A DNA stretch of 28,521 nucleotides from Ruminococcaceae bacterium UBA6855 (GTDB lineage: Bacteria; Bacillota; Clostridia; Oscillospirales; Acutalibacteraceae). The stretch lies in the NCBI GenBank assembly GCA_002451755.1, contig DKDF01000004.1:1-28521 (forward strand). The letters run 5' to 3'. Of this stretch, positions 6,519 to 14,447 are shown one piece after another (the first letter of the stretch is position 1; each line of letters opens with the position of its first letter). The notes beneath the pieces were generated by a model. That model was not told the origin of the DNA and ran no database searches. It was given only the letters and a program-made list of their open reading frames with translations. Position numbers and translations under genes: made by a program.

Positions 6519-8201
6519 ATGCCTAACACCGATAATTTATGCATGAGCTGCATGAAGCCCATCGGCGACGCGAAGCAGTGCCCCTACTGCGGATATCATG
6601 TCGACTCGCCCCAGCTCTCCCCCTATCTCCCGATAAGAAGCGTTGTTGCAAACCGCTATCTCGTCGGCAAGGTTCTGGAGTTCAACGGCGACGGAGTCAC
6701 CTATGCAGGATGGGACATGACCGAGCGCATAGCCGTCAAGGTCAGGGAATTTCTGCCCGACGCCATTTGCTCGCGCGAAAACGGCGAGACTCAGGTTCGG
6801 GTCATGCAGGGCTGCGAGCGTGCTTACACCGACTGCTACCAGAGCTTTCTTGAGCTGTGGCGCAAGCTCATGCGCCTTATGGGACTTTCTGCGCTCATAA
6901 GCGTGACGGATGTCGTTGAGGACAACGGCACCGCATACGCTATCTATGAATACACGAACGCCGTTCCGCTGAGAAAATACCTGCTCTCGACGAGCACGGG
7001 ATATATTCCGTGGGAGCGCGCGAGGCAGATGTTCATGCCCGCCCTTTCGGCGCTCGGCACTCTGCACTCGGCGGGAATAATCCACCGCGGACTTTCGCCG
7101 CAGACCATTCTTGTAACGCCCGACGGCAAGCTCAAGATATCCGGCTTCAGCATCTGGCAGGCGCGCACGGCGCGCGGCGATCTGAACCCCGAGCTTTTCC
7201 CCGGCTACGCCGCGATAGAGCAGTACGGCTTCGAGGGTCAGCAGGGCGCATGGACGGATATATATGCCTTTGCGGCGGTGCTCTACCGCGCGCTCATAGG
7301 CACCGATCCGATAGTCGCCACGACCCGCGTGACAAACGACCGTCTGATGATACCGAGCAAATTTGCCGAGCAGCTCCCGGCATATGTTATAAACGCGCTG
7401 ATAAACGCGCTTCAAATCCTGCCCGAGGACAGAACCCGCTCGGTCGAGCAGTTCAGAGCGGAGCTCTCCGCCTCCCCGACCGCGGCATACGCGGGCGAGA
7501 TTCAGGCAATGAGCGGCGACCGCTCGGTTGAGCCCGCGCAGAATGAGTCTGCTCCGGCAGCGCCGAAAAAGAAGAAGAGCGAAGCCCAGCCGTTTCTTAT
7601 TGCAGTCGGCATAACGCTCGGAATCGGAATAATAATTTTTGCCATTCTCATGGCGACGGTATTCAGAGGCAGCTTCTCAAAAAAGGACGACACCGACCAG
7701 TCGAGCCTCAACGCATCGGTCACGGAGAGCACAAGCACCGAGACGATAGTTGTCCCCGACTTCAAGAACCTCAGCTACGAGGCGATATCCAAGAACCCCG
7801 TCTGGGACGGTAAGTTCACATTCAAGACGAAGTATGAATACAGCGACACCGTCAAGGAGGGCTATGTCATTTCGCAGAGCCTGCCCGAGCAGACCACTGT
7901 CGCGATAGGCAGCGAGATAGAGCTCGTCATCAGCAGCGGCAAGGAGAGCGTTGATGTACCCGATGTGTTCGGCAAGAGCTACGACGAAGCAAAACAGATT
8001 CTGACGGACAGCGGTTTTGTCTGCACGGTCGCCGGAAACTACACGGAGGGTGTTGTTGTTTCGATGTCCGTTGAGCCGGGTTCAAAAGCTCCGAAGGGCA
8101 CGCGCATTGAGCTTACATTCTCGACCTCGAATGAAAACGACATTACAAGCCCGAGCCGAAGCTCCGGCGGCTCGATATTCGACCGCCTGCGCGGTCAGTA
8201 A
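6519..8201 (+). CDS. Zinc-ribbon, Ser/Thr kinase-like (probable pseudokinase), PASTA membrane protein
   Basis: The order in the 560-residue protein is: zinc ribbon with C8, C11, C21 and C24; kinase-like domain at about 44-318; charged linker; one membrane helix at about 358-380; and two PASTA domains at about 409-474 and 477-537, expected outside the cell, where such domains bind peptidoglycan fragments. The kinase fold is recognisable from AVK (K74), GYAAIEQYG and WTDIYAF. The catalytic motifs are broken: HRDLKPxN reads HRGLSPQT (189-196) and DFG reads GFS (209-211). The catalytic Asp, the metal-binding Asn and the DFG Asp are all replaced, so catalysis is unlikely and a scaffold or sensor role is plausible. 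The start is the ATG at 6519 behind AAAGGAAGG. An in-frame upstream extension to 6474 covers only leader. No PP2C phosphatase gene is adjacent. Confidence 0.9.
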   Translation: MPNTDNLCMSCMKPIGDAKQCPYCGYHVDSPQLSPYLPIRSVVANRYLVGKVLEFNGDGVTYAGWDMTERIAVKVREFLPDAICSRENGETQVRVMQGCERAYTDCYQSFLELWRKLMRLMGLSALISVTDVVEDNGTAYAIYEYTNAVPLRKYLLSTSTGYIPWERARQMFMPALSALGTLHSAGIIHRGLSPQTILVTPDGKLKISGFSIWQARTARGDLNPELFPGYAAIEQYGFEGQQGAWTDIYAFAAVLYRALIGTDPIVATTRVTNDRLMIPSKFAEQLPAYVINALINALQILPEDRTRSVEQFRAELSASPTAAYAGEIQAMSGDRSVEPAQNESAPAAPKKKKSEAQPFLIAVGITLGIGIIIFAILMATVFRGSFSKKDDTDQSSLNASVTESTSTETIVVPDFKNLSYEAISKNPVWDGKFTFKTKYEYSDTVKEGYVISQSLPEQTTVAIGSEIELVISSGKESVDVPDVFGKSYDEAKQILTDSGFVCTVAGNYTEGVVVSMSVEPGSKAPKGTRIELTFSTSNENDITSPSRSSGGSIFDRLRGQ

Positions 8202-8217
8202 AATATCGCTTAAAATT

Positions 8218-8247
8218 AACAGCCGCAACAGTTTTGTTGCGGCTGTT
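8218..8247. terminator. Bidirectional terminator between pseudokinase and thiT
   Basis: A perfect 13-base-pair stem (8218-8230 with 8235-8247, loop GTTT) lies between converging genes. Plus-strand flank is CTTGTGTTATT and minus-strand flank is AATTTTAAG, so it may serve both directions. A smaller hairpin (AGCCG/CGGCT near 8272-8284) is closer to the thiT stop. Confidence 0.75.
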
Positions 8248-8297
8248 CTTGTGTTATTCGGCAGCAGTTTTAGCCGCTGCGGCTGTTCGAATATATT

Positions 8298-8966
8298 TTA
8301 TTCCGCGCTCTTCTTGCCGGTGATCTGCGGGACGCGGCCGATTATCAGCGCGACTATCGCGGTGATGATGATCTCGGGGATCATGTAGAGGCCGTTGTAG
8401 ATAACGGAATAAATGAGTGCCAGACCCTGACCGCTGAACTTCTCGAGGATCTTTGCGCCGAGGGTGAAGCCATCCTGCGAGAAGAACCACTCAGCCCATG
8501 TGCCGAAGAAGATGTAGCCGGAGATGATGTGGGCGAGATAGCGCAGCGAGAGAGCGACTATCGAGCCGACGCACAGAGATGCGGACGGATTCTTTATCTT
8601 GTTTCTGAAGATGCCGCCGAAGCCGAGGACGGTGTAGGCGATTATGTAGTCGATGAGGCAGACGCAAATGGCTTTCCAGAGCACCATATAGCTGTCGGAG
8701 CTGGGCATGAAGAACGCCGAGACAGTCTTGAAGCCGAGGAGCATCTGAACGACTGCGTAAACAAAACCGGTGAGCAGACCCCACTTCGTACCGTTGCGGT
8801 AAGCGGCAAGAACGATAGGCAGCATGCTGCAGATGGTGAATCCGCCGCCGAACGGGAGATTCAGGAACGGAATGAAGCTGCACACTACATTGAGCACGGT
8901 TGCGATAGCGATAAGCAGCGCGCACTCAACAAGAACTTTTGTGTTGCTTTTCTTGGTTGTTGACAT
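8298..8966 (-). CDS. thiT: Energy-coupling factor thiamine transporter S component
   Basis: ThiT is the substrate-binding membrane subunit of an ECF importer for thiamine. It uses a shared EcfA/EcfA'/EcfT module that is not in this window. The 222-residue protein has about six hydrophobic segments, a glycine-rich GGGFTICSMLP stretch, and the GTWAEWFF motif typical of the thiamine-binding loop region. GGAGG lies six to seven bases before the ATG. Identification is strengthened by the TPP riboswitch in its leader. The gene follows the radical SAM gene on the same strand, but the riboswitch lies between them and would govern any read-through. Confidence 0.93.
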   Translation of the reverse strand: MSTTKKSNTKVLVECALLIAIATVLNVVCSFIPFLNLPFGGGFTICSMLPIVLAAYRNGTKWGLLTGFVYAVVQMLLGFKTVSAFFMPSSDSYMVLWKAICVCLIDYIIAYTVLGFGGIFRNKIKNPSASLCVGSIVALSLRYLAHIISGYIFFGTWAEWFFSQDGFTLGAKILEKFSGQGLALIYSVIYNGLYMIPEIIITAIVALIIGRVPQITGKKSAE

Positions 8967-8989
8967 AAGTTTTCCTCCAAAAATAAATT

Positions 8990-9018
8990 CAGCGTCTATG
9001 CGGTATGCACAGACGCTG
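8990..9018 (-). terminator. Riboswitch-linked terminator hairpin before thiT
   Basis: CAGCGTCT (8990-8997) pairs with AGACGCTG (9011-9018), and an inner TGC/GCA extends the stem. On the minus strand it is followed by AATTTATTTTT, directly before the thiT ribosome site. GCTGT at 9015-9019 overlaps this stem and can instead pair with ACAGC at 9035-9039, which itself can pair with GCTGT at 9046-9050 next to the aptamer. These mutually exclusive helices fit a termination/antitermination switch. Confidence 0.65.
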
Positions 9019-9054
9019 TCAGTTTATATAATATACAGCAACAAGGCTGTCTAT

Positions 9055-9136
9055 TATCCTTCCTACGCCGGCATTATCCGGATCAGGTCAGAGGGTATCA
9101 TCTCAGCCGTTCGAAAATAAGAACGGCACCCCTGGC
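9055..9136 (-). promoter_or_regulatory. TPP (thi-box) riboswitch aptamer
   Basis: Read on the minus strand, the region has the conserved thi-box parts in order: GGGGTGCC, a variable hairpin, GGCTGAGATGATACCC, ACCTGATCCGGATAATGCC and GGCGTAGGAAGGA. These match the TPP aptamer closely. It precedes thiT and should turn thiamine uptake off when thiamine pyrophosphate is plentiful. It starts only about 13 bases after the stop of the radical SAM gene. I could not find a convincing separate promoter. Confidence 0.95.
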
Positions 9137-9148
9137 TATTTGATTTTT

Positions 9149-10576
9149 TTATTTCTGTTCGTGCTGTTCCGCTTTTCCCTCGGGAGTATCTCTGTAATAC
9201 TGGGTCTTGGGATGCGGATGCTTTGTGGAATCCCAGAGTTCCTGAGCCACGGGCGCCCACTCGGCGGCGAACTTGTCGCAGCGCGAGCAGAGGGTGTCGA
9301 CATCCTCGGGCGCGAGCAGGTCGGTGGACTTGGCTCCCGTCTCCTTGACCATCTTTCTCAGGCACTGCGGGTTTTCAAGCATCGGACACGGGCGCAGATG
9401 GTTGTTGTTGAACGGCTGACCGTGCCAATAAGCCTGGAAGAGAGGACGCTTGAGCGCCTCGATGAGCGTCTGTTCGCGGATGTTGGAGTCCGAGTAGTGT
9501 ATGAACACGCAGGGCTCGATATCGCCTGCGGAGTTGATGTGGAAATAGTTTCTGCCGCCCGCGATGCATCCTCCGACATATTCCGCGTCGTTCTGGAAGT
9601 CGATGACGAACATGGGCTTTCCGGTCTTGCTGTTGCGCATTTTGCGCAGCCAGCGGTACATATGCGTGCGCTGCTCGGGGGTGGGGATAAGCTCCTCGAC
9701 CGCGCCGGAGCCGACGGGCATATAGTTGAAATACCAGGCGAAGCGAACGCCCTTGGAAATCATCAGGTCGACAAACTCATCGGAGGTGACTGCGTCGACG
9801 TTCGCGCGGGTGTAGCACACGGAGATACCGAACAGGCAGCCCTTGCTCTTGAGCAGATCCATCGCCTTCATGACATGGTCGTAGCTGCCCTCGCCGCGTC
9901 TTGCGTCGTTGCTCTCCTTCGTGCCCTCGATGCTGATGGCGAGAGCGATATTGCCGACGCGCTTCATCTCTTCGCAGAATTCCTCGTCAACAAGGTCGGC
10001 GTTCGTATAGGAGAGGAACGCGCAGTCCGGATGAAGCTCGCAGAGCTTGATGAGGTCTTTCTTTCTCAAAAGCGGCTCGCCGCCGGTGAACATATAGAAA
10101 TGGGTGCCCATTGCGACGCCCTGGTTAACAACGCTGTTGAGTTCATCAAAAGTGAGGCTCTGCTTGTGACCGTATTCCGCGCTCCAGCAGCCCTTGCACT
10201 TGCGGTTGCACGCGCTTGTCGGGTCGAGAAGAATGACCCACGGAATATTGCAGTGATATTTTTCGCGGTTTGCGCGAACGGTCTTTGTGCCGTTGACTCC
10301 CGCGCCCAGTCCGAGAGCGAGCATCATGTTCATCAGAACATTGTCGTCGATCTCGTCTATAAGCTTGAGCGCCAGCTGACGCCAGACATTCTCGGGATCC
10401 TTTGCGCCCTCGCGGAAGCTGTCGAAGTTCTTCGCGGGGAAGATGTTGCCGACAAACCGCTCCGATCTGTCAACAAGCTTTACAAGATTTGTGTCAGGAT
10501 CTTTTCTGACATATTTTATCAAGCGGGACAGAACCGCTGCGGCTGCTGCTCGCTGAACCTTATCTTTGACCGTCAT
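9149..10576 (-). CDS. Radical SAM protein with C-terminal SPASM-like cysteine region
   Basis: This 475-residue protein has an N-terminal helical part (1-110), a radical SAM core with CNRKCKGC (C123, C127, C130) for the 4Fe-4S cluster, and GGEP at 165-168. The C-terminal region is rich in cysteine: C337 and C356 within CIAGGRNYF...INSAGDIEPC, then C397, C405, C430 and C433. This resembles a SPASM or twitch domain carrying extra Fe-S clusters. Such enzymes modify peptides, proteins or cofactors; the substrate is unknown. No small precursor peptide gene was seen nearby. The start is the ATG at 10576, behind AAAGGAG. An in-frame extension to 10621 lies in the leader. The neighbouring TPP riboswitch does not control it, because it is upstream. 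Confidence 0.9.
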   Translation of the reverse strand: MTVKDKVQRAAAAAVLSRLIKYVRKDPDTNLVKLVDRSERFVGNIFPAKNFDSFREGAKDPENVWRQLALKLIDEIDDNVLMNMMLALGLGAGVNGTKTVRANREKYHCNIPWVILLDPTSACNRKCKGCWSAEYGHKQSLTFDELNSVVNQGVAMGTHFYMFTGGEPLLRKKDLIKLCELHPDCAFLSYTNADLVDEEFCEEMKRVGNIALAISIEGTKESNDARRGEGSYDHVMKAMDLLKSKGCLFGISVCYTRANVDAVTSDEFVDLMISKGVRFAWYFNYMPVGSGAVEELIPTPEQRTHMYRWLRKMRNSKTGKPMFVIDFQNDAEYVGGCIAGGRNYFHINSAGDIEPCVFIHYSDSNIREQTLIEALKRPLFQAYWHGQPFNNNHLRPCPMLENPQCLRKMVKETGAKSTDLLAPEDVDTLCSRCDKFAAEWAPVAQELWDSTKHPHPKTQYYRDTPEGKAEQHEQK

Positions 10577-10717
10577 TTTTGCGGCTCCTTTCGTTTCTGA
10601 TTCAAGTAGATAGTTTATCACAGGTTCAAAATAAAATCCACTTTTAAAAGAAAAAAGTCAAAAAAGGGAATAAAGTTTTCGGTTTGTTCATAAAGTATTT
10701 CGTAATTTTTATTGAGG

Positions 10718-10746
10718 TTGCAAAAACCGAGTTTTGCGGATATACT
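10718..10746 (+). promoter_or_regulatory. Promoter of the TVP38-family gene
   Basis: TTGCAA (10718-10723), a 17-base spacer and TATACT (10741-10746) lie about 33 bases before the chosen TTG start. The divergent interval 10577-10778 holds nothing else I can support. Confidence 0.6.
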
Positions 10747-10778
10747 ATAGGATAGAAATTTTTGTTAGGGGAACCGAT

Positions 10779-11468
10779 TTGAAGAAGTTTTTTAACGAGC
10801 ACCGCGATGTGCTCATGCTCATTCTGCGCTGCGCCGTTGCGGCGGCGCTTTTAATTATCGCCGTTGTCAACTACGACAAGCTGACAAAAATCGATATGCG
10901 CACCCTCGTTGCCGGCGCGGGCAGCACCGCCGCGGCGGTAGCTGTGATAATCGGCGTGTTTGCCGTCAAATCCGTGCTGTTTATAATACCCGCTTCAATG
11001 ATATATATTTCCGTCGGCATGGCGTTCCCGACCGCCTCGGCTATTGCGATAAATCTTGCTGGCATCGCGCTCGAAATAACCGTCACATATCTGCTCGGCT
11101 GGTTTCTCGGCGGCGAATATGTCGAAAAGCGGCTCAAGGGCAGCAAGGCGGGCGACAAAGTCCTCGCTCTCGGCGACGGGAAGAAGCTTTCGGCTCTCTT
11201 TCTTGTGCGCTTTCTGCCGGTGTTCCCGATCGATTTTGTCAGCCTCTTCCTCGGCGCAACGAAGCTGCCGTATTGGAAATACGCGCTGATATCGCTCGGC
11301 GGAATAATGCCGCGCGTCATACTTTTCACTATTCTCGGCGACGGCATATATGATTATATACCGATGGATAAGATAGTGCTTGTCATCGTCTGCTGCATCC
11401 CCGCCGTGATAATCTGGTGGGTGATAAAATTCTTCCGCAACAAGAAGAAAAACTCATCTGCCGGTTGA
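10779..11468 (+). CDS. TVP38/TMEM64 (VTT-domain) family membrane protein
   Basis: This 229-residue integral membrane protein has about five or six hydrophobic segments. It carries the VTT-family region FLVRFLPVFPIDFVSLFLGATKLPYWKY, with the conserved R-x-x-P-x-x-P pattern, and an upstream glycine-rich reentrant-like stretch. DedA/VTT proteins are linked to lipid scrambling and undecaprenyl-phosphate recycling, but the role of this subgroup is not settled. The start is TTG at 10779, preceded by TTAGGGGAA. An alternative TTG at 10734 falls inside the promoter and is rejected. The last 15 bases overlap the end of dut on the opposite strand. Confidence 0.88.
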   Translation: MKKFFNEHRDVLMLILRCAVAAALLIIAVVNYDKLTKIDMRTLVAGAGSTAAAVAVIIGVFAVKSVLFIIPASMIYISVGMAFPTASAIAINLAGIALEITVTYLLGWFLGGEYVEKRLKGSKAGDKVLALGDGKKLSALFLVRFLPVFPIDFVSLFLGATKLPYWKYALISLGGIMPRVILFTILGDGIYDYIPMDKIVLVIVCCIPAVIIWWVIKFFRNKKKNSSAG

Positions 11469-11894
11469 GCCGAATCCGCCCTCGCCGCGCTCCGTCTCGT
11501 CAAGGCTGTCAACTTCGACGGGCTGCGCCGGAATAACAGGCGCGAGTACGAGCTGAGCTATTCTCTCGCCGGGCTGTATAGTATAATCTTCGCTCGAAGT
11601 GTTAATGAGTCCCACGCATATCTCGCCGCGGTAGTCGCTGTCGATGACTCCGACTCCGTTCGAGAGTGAAATACCGTGCTTTATCCCGAGTCCGCTGCGC
11701 GCATAGACGAATGCAGCGGTCTCGTTGTTTTCTATAGCAATCGCTATTCCTGTCGGTATGACCGTGCGCTCGCCGGCTTTGAGAACGACTTCGTTTTCCG
11801 TGCAGGCGCAAAGATCCAGTCCGGCGCTGCCGGAGGTAGCACGCTTCGGTATTATTGCGCCGGGGCGCACTTTTTTCATCTTGAGAGTGGGCAT
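11454..11894 (-). CDS. dut: dUTP diphosphatase (trimeric dUTPase)
   Basis: This enzyme hydrolyses dUTP to dUMP and diphosphate, keeping uracil out of DNA and supplying thymidylate synthesis. All five motifs are present in the 146 residues: SAGLDL (23-28), ARSGLG (65-70), GVIDSDYRGE (82-91), RIAQLV (111-116) and the C-terminal RGEGGFGSTG (136-145), which closes over the active site. AAAGGAG precedes the ATG by seven bases. The gene starts 12 bases after the U32-family gene and probably ends the zapA operon. Its 3' end overlaps the opposing membrane-protein gene. Confidence 0.97.
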   Translation of the reverse strand: MPTLKMKKVRPGAIIPKRATSGSAGLDLCACTENEVVLKAGERTVIPTGIAIAIENNETAAFVYARSGLGIKHGISLSNGVGVIDSDYRGEICVGLINTSSEDYTIQPGERIAQLVLAPVIPAQPVEVDSLDETERGEGGFGSTGR

Positions 11895-11906
11895 ATTTTA
11901 TCTCCT

Positions 11907-13958
11907 TTATTCAACTCCGCGGTAGAGAAGTCCGCGCGTAAATTCGCCCTGCGGGGCGTCTCCCCTGCGGTAGCTTTCAAGTACTTTTTCACATTCTTCT
12001 TTTGTCTCGGTCGTGAACCACAGCAGAGAGAAGTCGGCAAACTCAAACTGCTCGCGCTTGTCGCTCTCGACTATCGGCACGCTGTTGAGCAAGGTCGAGG
12101 CAAACGGCGAACACTCGACGGGGAAGGTCACGCCCATCCTGTCAGTCAAAGACCCGTGCTTGCGGCATTTGTCACAGGTCGTGCCGTTTTTGACCGGGCA
12201 GTTTCTCGTCTGCATCAGCGGCAGACGCCCGTAAGCGAACACGCCGCGCGGCAGCTTTCCGCCGAGCGAGGCACACTGGGCAATTTTCAGCTCGGTGCTG
12301 AGTATAGCGTCCGTGAAGCCGAGGCGCGCGAACTCGTCGAGCGAGAATGTGTTGAATATATTTGTTCCGGGCAGGGCGCAGAGCTTCATGCCCGCCTTTT
12401 TTGCTATCGCCGCGCCGTCGAGAGAGCAGACTGCGGCGAGGGATATTCCGTTTTTGCGTGCTTTGATTAACGAATTGTAAACCGCATCGTCGCCGCCGAA
12501 TATCGCGGCTGGAACTTCGACTGCGGGCTGTATTTTTTTATCCTTGAGATACTTCACGGTCTCCTCACCGACGCCCATCGGCAGTATCACGCGGCGCACA
12601 TACGAGAGATCTGACGGTATCTGTGAAACATTTCTGACTCTGATCACATAACCGCGGTTTTGAGAGCGGCGGCGTCTGATTGAAATTTCCTGCGGATAAA
12701 ACGGAATTTCAGCGCGCTCGGCAATCTTTTCTTCGAGCATCGCGAGAGCCTTTCTGCGAAGCGAGTTTATCTCGGACGCGCTCAAAAATATGTCGTCTCC
12801 GATATCAATTCCGACATCTCCGGCATAAAACTGAGTCGAGCCGCATTTGCGCAGCCGGGTTTCAATCTCTTCGCTCCTGACCGCTCTGTTCTGCGCTTTC
12901 TGCACGGCGTTTTCAGATTCCGCAAAAACGCTCTTGCCTGCGGCTTTGACCGCGAGGTATGCCTTTTCGCCGACCTGCGCAGACAGGTGCATATCCGCTC
13001 TTATCAGCGGCTGTTCGCCGTCGTAGAGCGCGGCAAGCGGAGAGAGAACATCCTTTGCGGCGGTGACATCCTCTTTGCGGCGCACGCCGAACATATCGCG
13101 CCCGAGAGCTCCGTCATAGTAGCCGGAGGTAAACCCGGAGCGAGAGAATATCGCGCCGAGCGTGCGCTCGTATTCGGCGGCGCTTTCGCCCGCGAGACTC
13201 TTTTTGCAGGCGGTCACTGCGGCGGCAACATACTCCGGCCGCTTCATGCGTCCCTCTATTTTGAACGAGAGAACGCCCATCTGCGCGAGCTCCGGCAGGT
13301 ATTCTATCAAAGACATATCTTTGAGGCTCAGGTCGTGCCCCGTGCCGCCGGCGGCGGCAAACGGGAGCCTGCACGGCTGGGCGCATAAGCCTCTGTTGCC
13401 CGAGCGTGAGCCGAGCACCGCGCTGAGCCGGCACTGACCAGAAAGGCACATGCACAGAGCGCCGTGGACGAACATCTCGAGCTCCATCGGCGACTGTGCG
13501 GCTATTTTTTCTATCTCCTTTTTAGAGAGCTCCCTCGGGAGCACTGCGCGGCAAAATCCCATGTCCGCAAGCATTTTTATCCCGTCGAGGGTCTGCACGG
13601 AGGTCTGCGTTGAGGCGTGCAGAGGCATATCGGGAGCCGCCCTGCGAATGAGCGAAGTGAGCCCGATATCCTGTAAAATAAGTGCGTCTGCTTTGACATC
13701 GCAGGCGCACCTGACGGCGTTCATCGCCGTTTCCATCTCGTCGTCACGCACAAGGGTGTTGAGCGTGATATATACCTTGACCCCGCGCGCGTGGCAGTAT
13801 TCGACCGCCTGCGCGAGTTCTTCATCGCTGAAATTCGCGGCGTTGCGGCGCGCGTTCAACTCCCGTCCGCCGAGGTATACGGCGTCGGCTCCGCAGCGCA
13901 CTGCTGCGGTCAGCGAATCAAACGAGCCCGCAGGCGCAAGTATCTCCGGCTTATTCAT
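11907..13958 (-). CDS. U32 peptidase-family RNA hydroxylation protein with DUF3656 (RlhA-like)
   Basis: Members of this family act in prephenate-dependent hydroxylation of RNA (RlhA on 23S rRNA, TrhP on tRNA) rather than proteolysis. The 683-residue protein has an N-terminal TIM-barrel-like U32 domain (GADAVYLGGRELNAR, then the signature EMFVHGALCMCLSGQC), followed by CAQPC; these cysteines likely hold a cluster. A middle DUF3656-like part spans about 380-450. A C-terminal U32-like half has RNCPVKNGTTC..C and FPVECSPF. Its length fits the long RlhA/YdcP form rather than the roughly 400-residue TrhP form. The ATG overlaps the last eight bases of zapA, which suggests coupled translation. The RNA target is inferred, not shown. 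Confidence 0.9.
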   Translation of the reverse strand: MNKPEILAPAGSFDSLTAAVRCGADAVYLGGRELNARRNAANFSDEELAQAVEYCHARGVKVYITLNTLVRDDEMETAMNAVRCACDVKADALILQDIGLTSLIRRAAPDMPLHASTQTSVQTLDGIKMLADMGFCRAVLPRELSKKEIEKIAAQSPMELEMFVHGALCMCLSGQCRLSAVLGSRSGNRGLCAQPCRLPFAAAGGTGHDLSLKDMSLIEYLPELAQMGVLSFKIEGRMKRPEYVAAAVTACKKSLAGESAAEYERTLGAIFSRSGFTSGYYDGALGRDMFGVRRKEDVTAAKDVLSPLAALYDGEQPLIRADMHLSAQVGEKAYLAVKAAGKSVFAESENAVQKAQNRAVRSEEIETRLRKCGSTQFYAGDVGIDIGDDIFLSASEINSLRRKALAMLEEKIAERAEIPFYPQEISIRRRRSQNRGYVIRVRNVSQIPSDLSYVRRVILPMGVGEETVKYLKDKKIQPAVEVPAAIFGGDDAVYNSLIKARKNGISLAAVCSLDGAAIAKKAGMKLCALPGTNIFNTFSLDEFARLGFTDAILSTELKIAQCASLGGKLPRGVFAYGRLPLMQTRNCPVKNGTTCDKCRKHGSLTDRMGVTFPVECSPFASTLLNSVPIVESDKREQFEFADFSLLWFTTETKEECEKVLESYRRGDAPQGEFTRGLLYRGVE

Positions 13959-14307
13959 CTTTTGACCTGTGCTTCTTTTTATATTCGGCGAACTCCTTCG
14001 CGATTCTGTCCGACTCGCGCACGGCTATTTCGCGGTCGGTCTTGGCGCGCGCAGAGTCCTCGAGATACTCCTGTATCTTTGAGCGCAGGTTCTCTGCGGC
14101 AACGACGGCCTTTTTCTCCGAATCGGCAAATTCAAGCGCCGCGAGAACAGCCGCCTGAGTTACGGAAATTCTCGGATTCTGCTTGAGAATCGTGGATATT
14201 TTCTCATCGACTTCGTCGCCGAGTTCGATCATATACTTATTGTCCTCATCCGAACCGATGATATATTCCGCCCCGCAAATGGTCAGTTTGACTTTGTTTT
14301 TCTCCAT
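13951..14307 (-). CDS. zapA: Cell division protein ZapA
   Basis: ZapA binds and bundles FtsZ filaments at midcell. The 118-residue protein has the N-terminal beta-rich head KVKLTICGAEYIIGSDED, followed by a long helical, coiled-coil-prone tail rich in Ala, Glu and Lys. The start chosen is ATG at 14307, eight bases after AAGGA. An ATG two codons upstream (14313) almost touches the ribosome site. Placement just before a U32-family gene is common in Firmicutes. The sequence is short, so the call relies on the head motif, the length and this context. Confidence 0.88.
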   Translation of the reverse strand: MEKNKVKLTICGAEYIIGSDEDNKYMIELGDEVDEKISTILKQNPRISVTQAAVLAALEFADSEKKAVVAAENLRSKIQEYLEDSARAKTDREIAVRESDRIAKEFAEYKKKHRSKDE

Positions 14308-14349
14308 AACCATGGTCCTTTCTTCGTCGCTTTGCATACTTCTGATTTT

Positions 14350-14378
14350 ATTATACAATAGAAACCCCGGAGAATAAA
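14350..14378 (-). promoter_or_regulatory. Possible promoter of zapA-U32-dut
   Basis: On the minus strand TATAAT (14350-14355) lies about 43 bases before the zapA start. The best -35 at 17 bases is a poor TTTATT, so this is supported mainly by the -10. Confidence 0.45.
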
Positions 14379-14405
14379 GAACTTTTTAAAATTTTTGCGC
14401 CAAAA

Positions 14406-14431
14406 AAGCCCCGCCGATTATGGCGGGGCTT
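14406..14431 (-). terminator. Intrinsic terminator after the GPH/SLC45-type transporter
   Basis: AAGCCCCGCC (14406-14415) and GGCGGGGCTT (14422-14431) form a perfect ten-base-pair stem with loop ATAATC, followed on the minus strand by a T run ending TTTTTTG. It is a textbook terminator 16 bases past the transporter stop codon. Confidence 0.9.
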
Positions 14432-14447
14432 TGTACAGAACTTTTTA

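Noticed and set aside
8278..8297. Second copy of GAACAGCCGCA near the thiT terminator
   Set aside because: The short repeat of the terminator arm is probably a by-product of two GC-rich hairpins and not a repeat family.
9140..10600. Long open frame on the plus strand opposite the radical SAM gene
   Set aside because: It mirrors a well-supported gene with clear motifs, lacks a sensible ribosome site and recognisable domains, and arises from the strong codon bias of the region.
10577..10717. Promoter for the radical SAM gene
   Set aside because: Several TTGA-like and AT-rich hexamers exist, but none pairs a good -35 with a good -10 at proper spacing.
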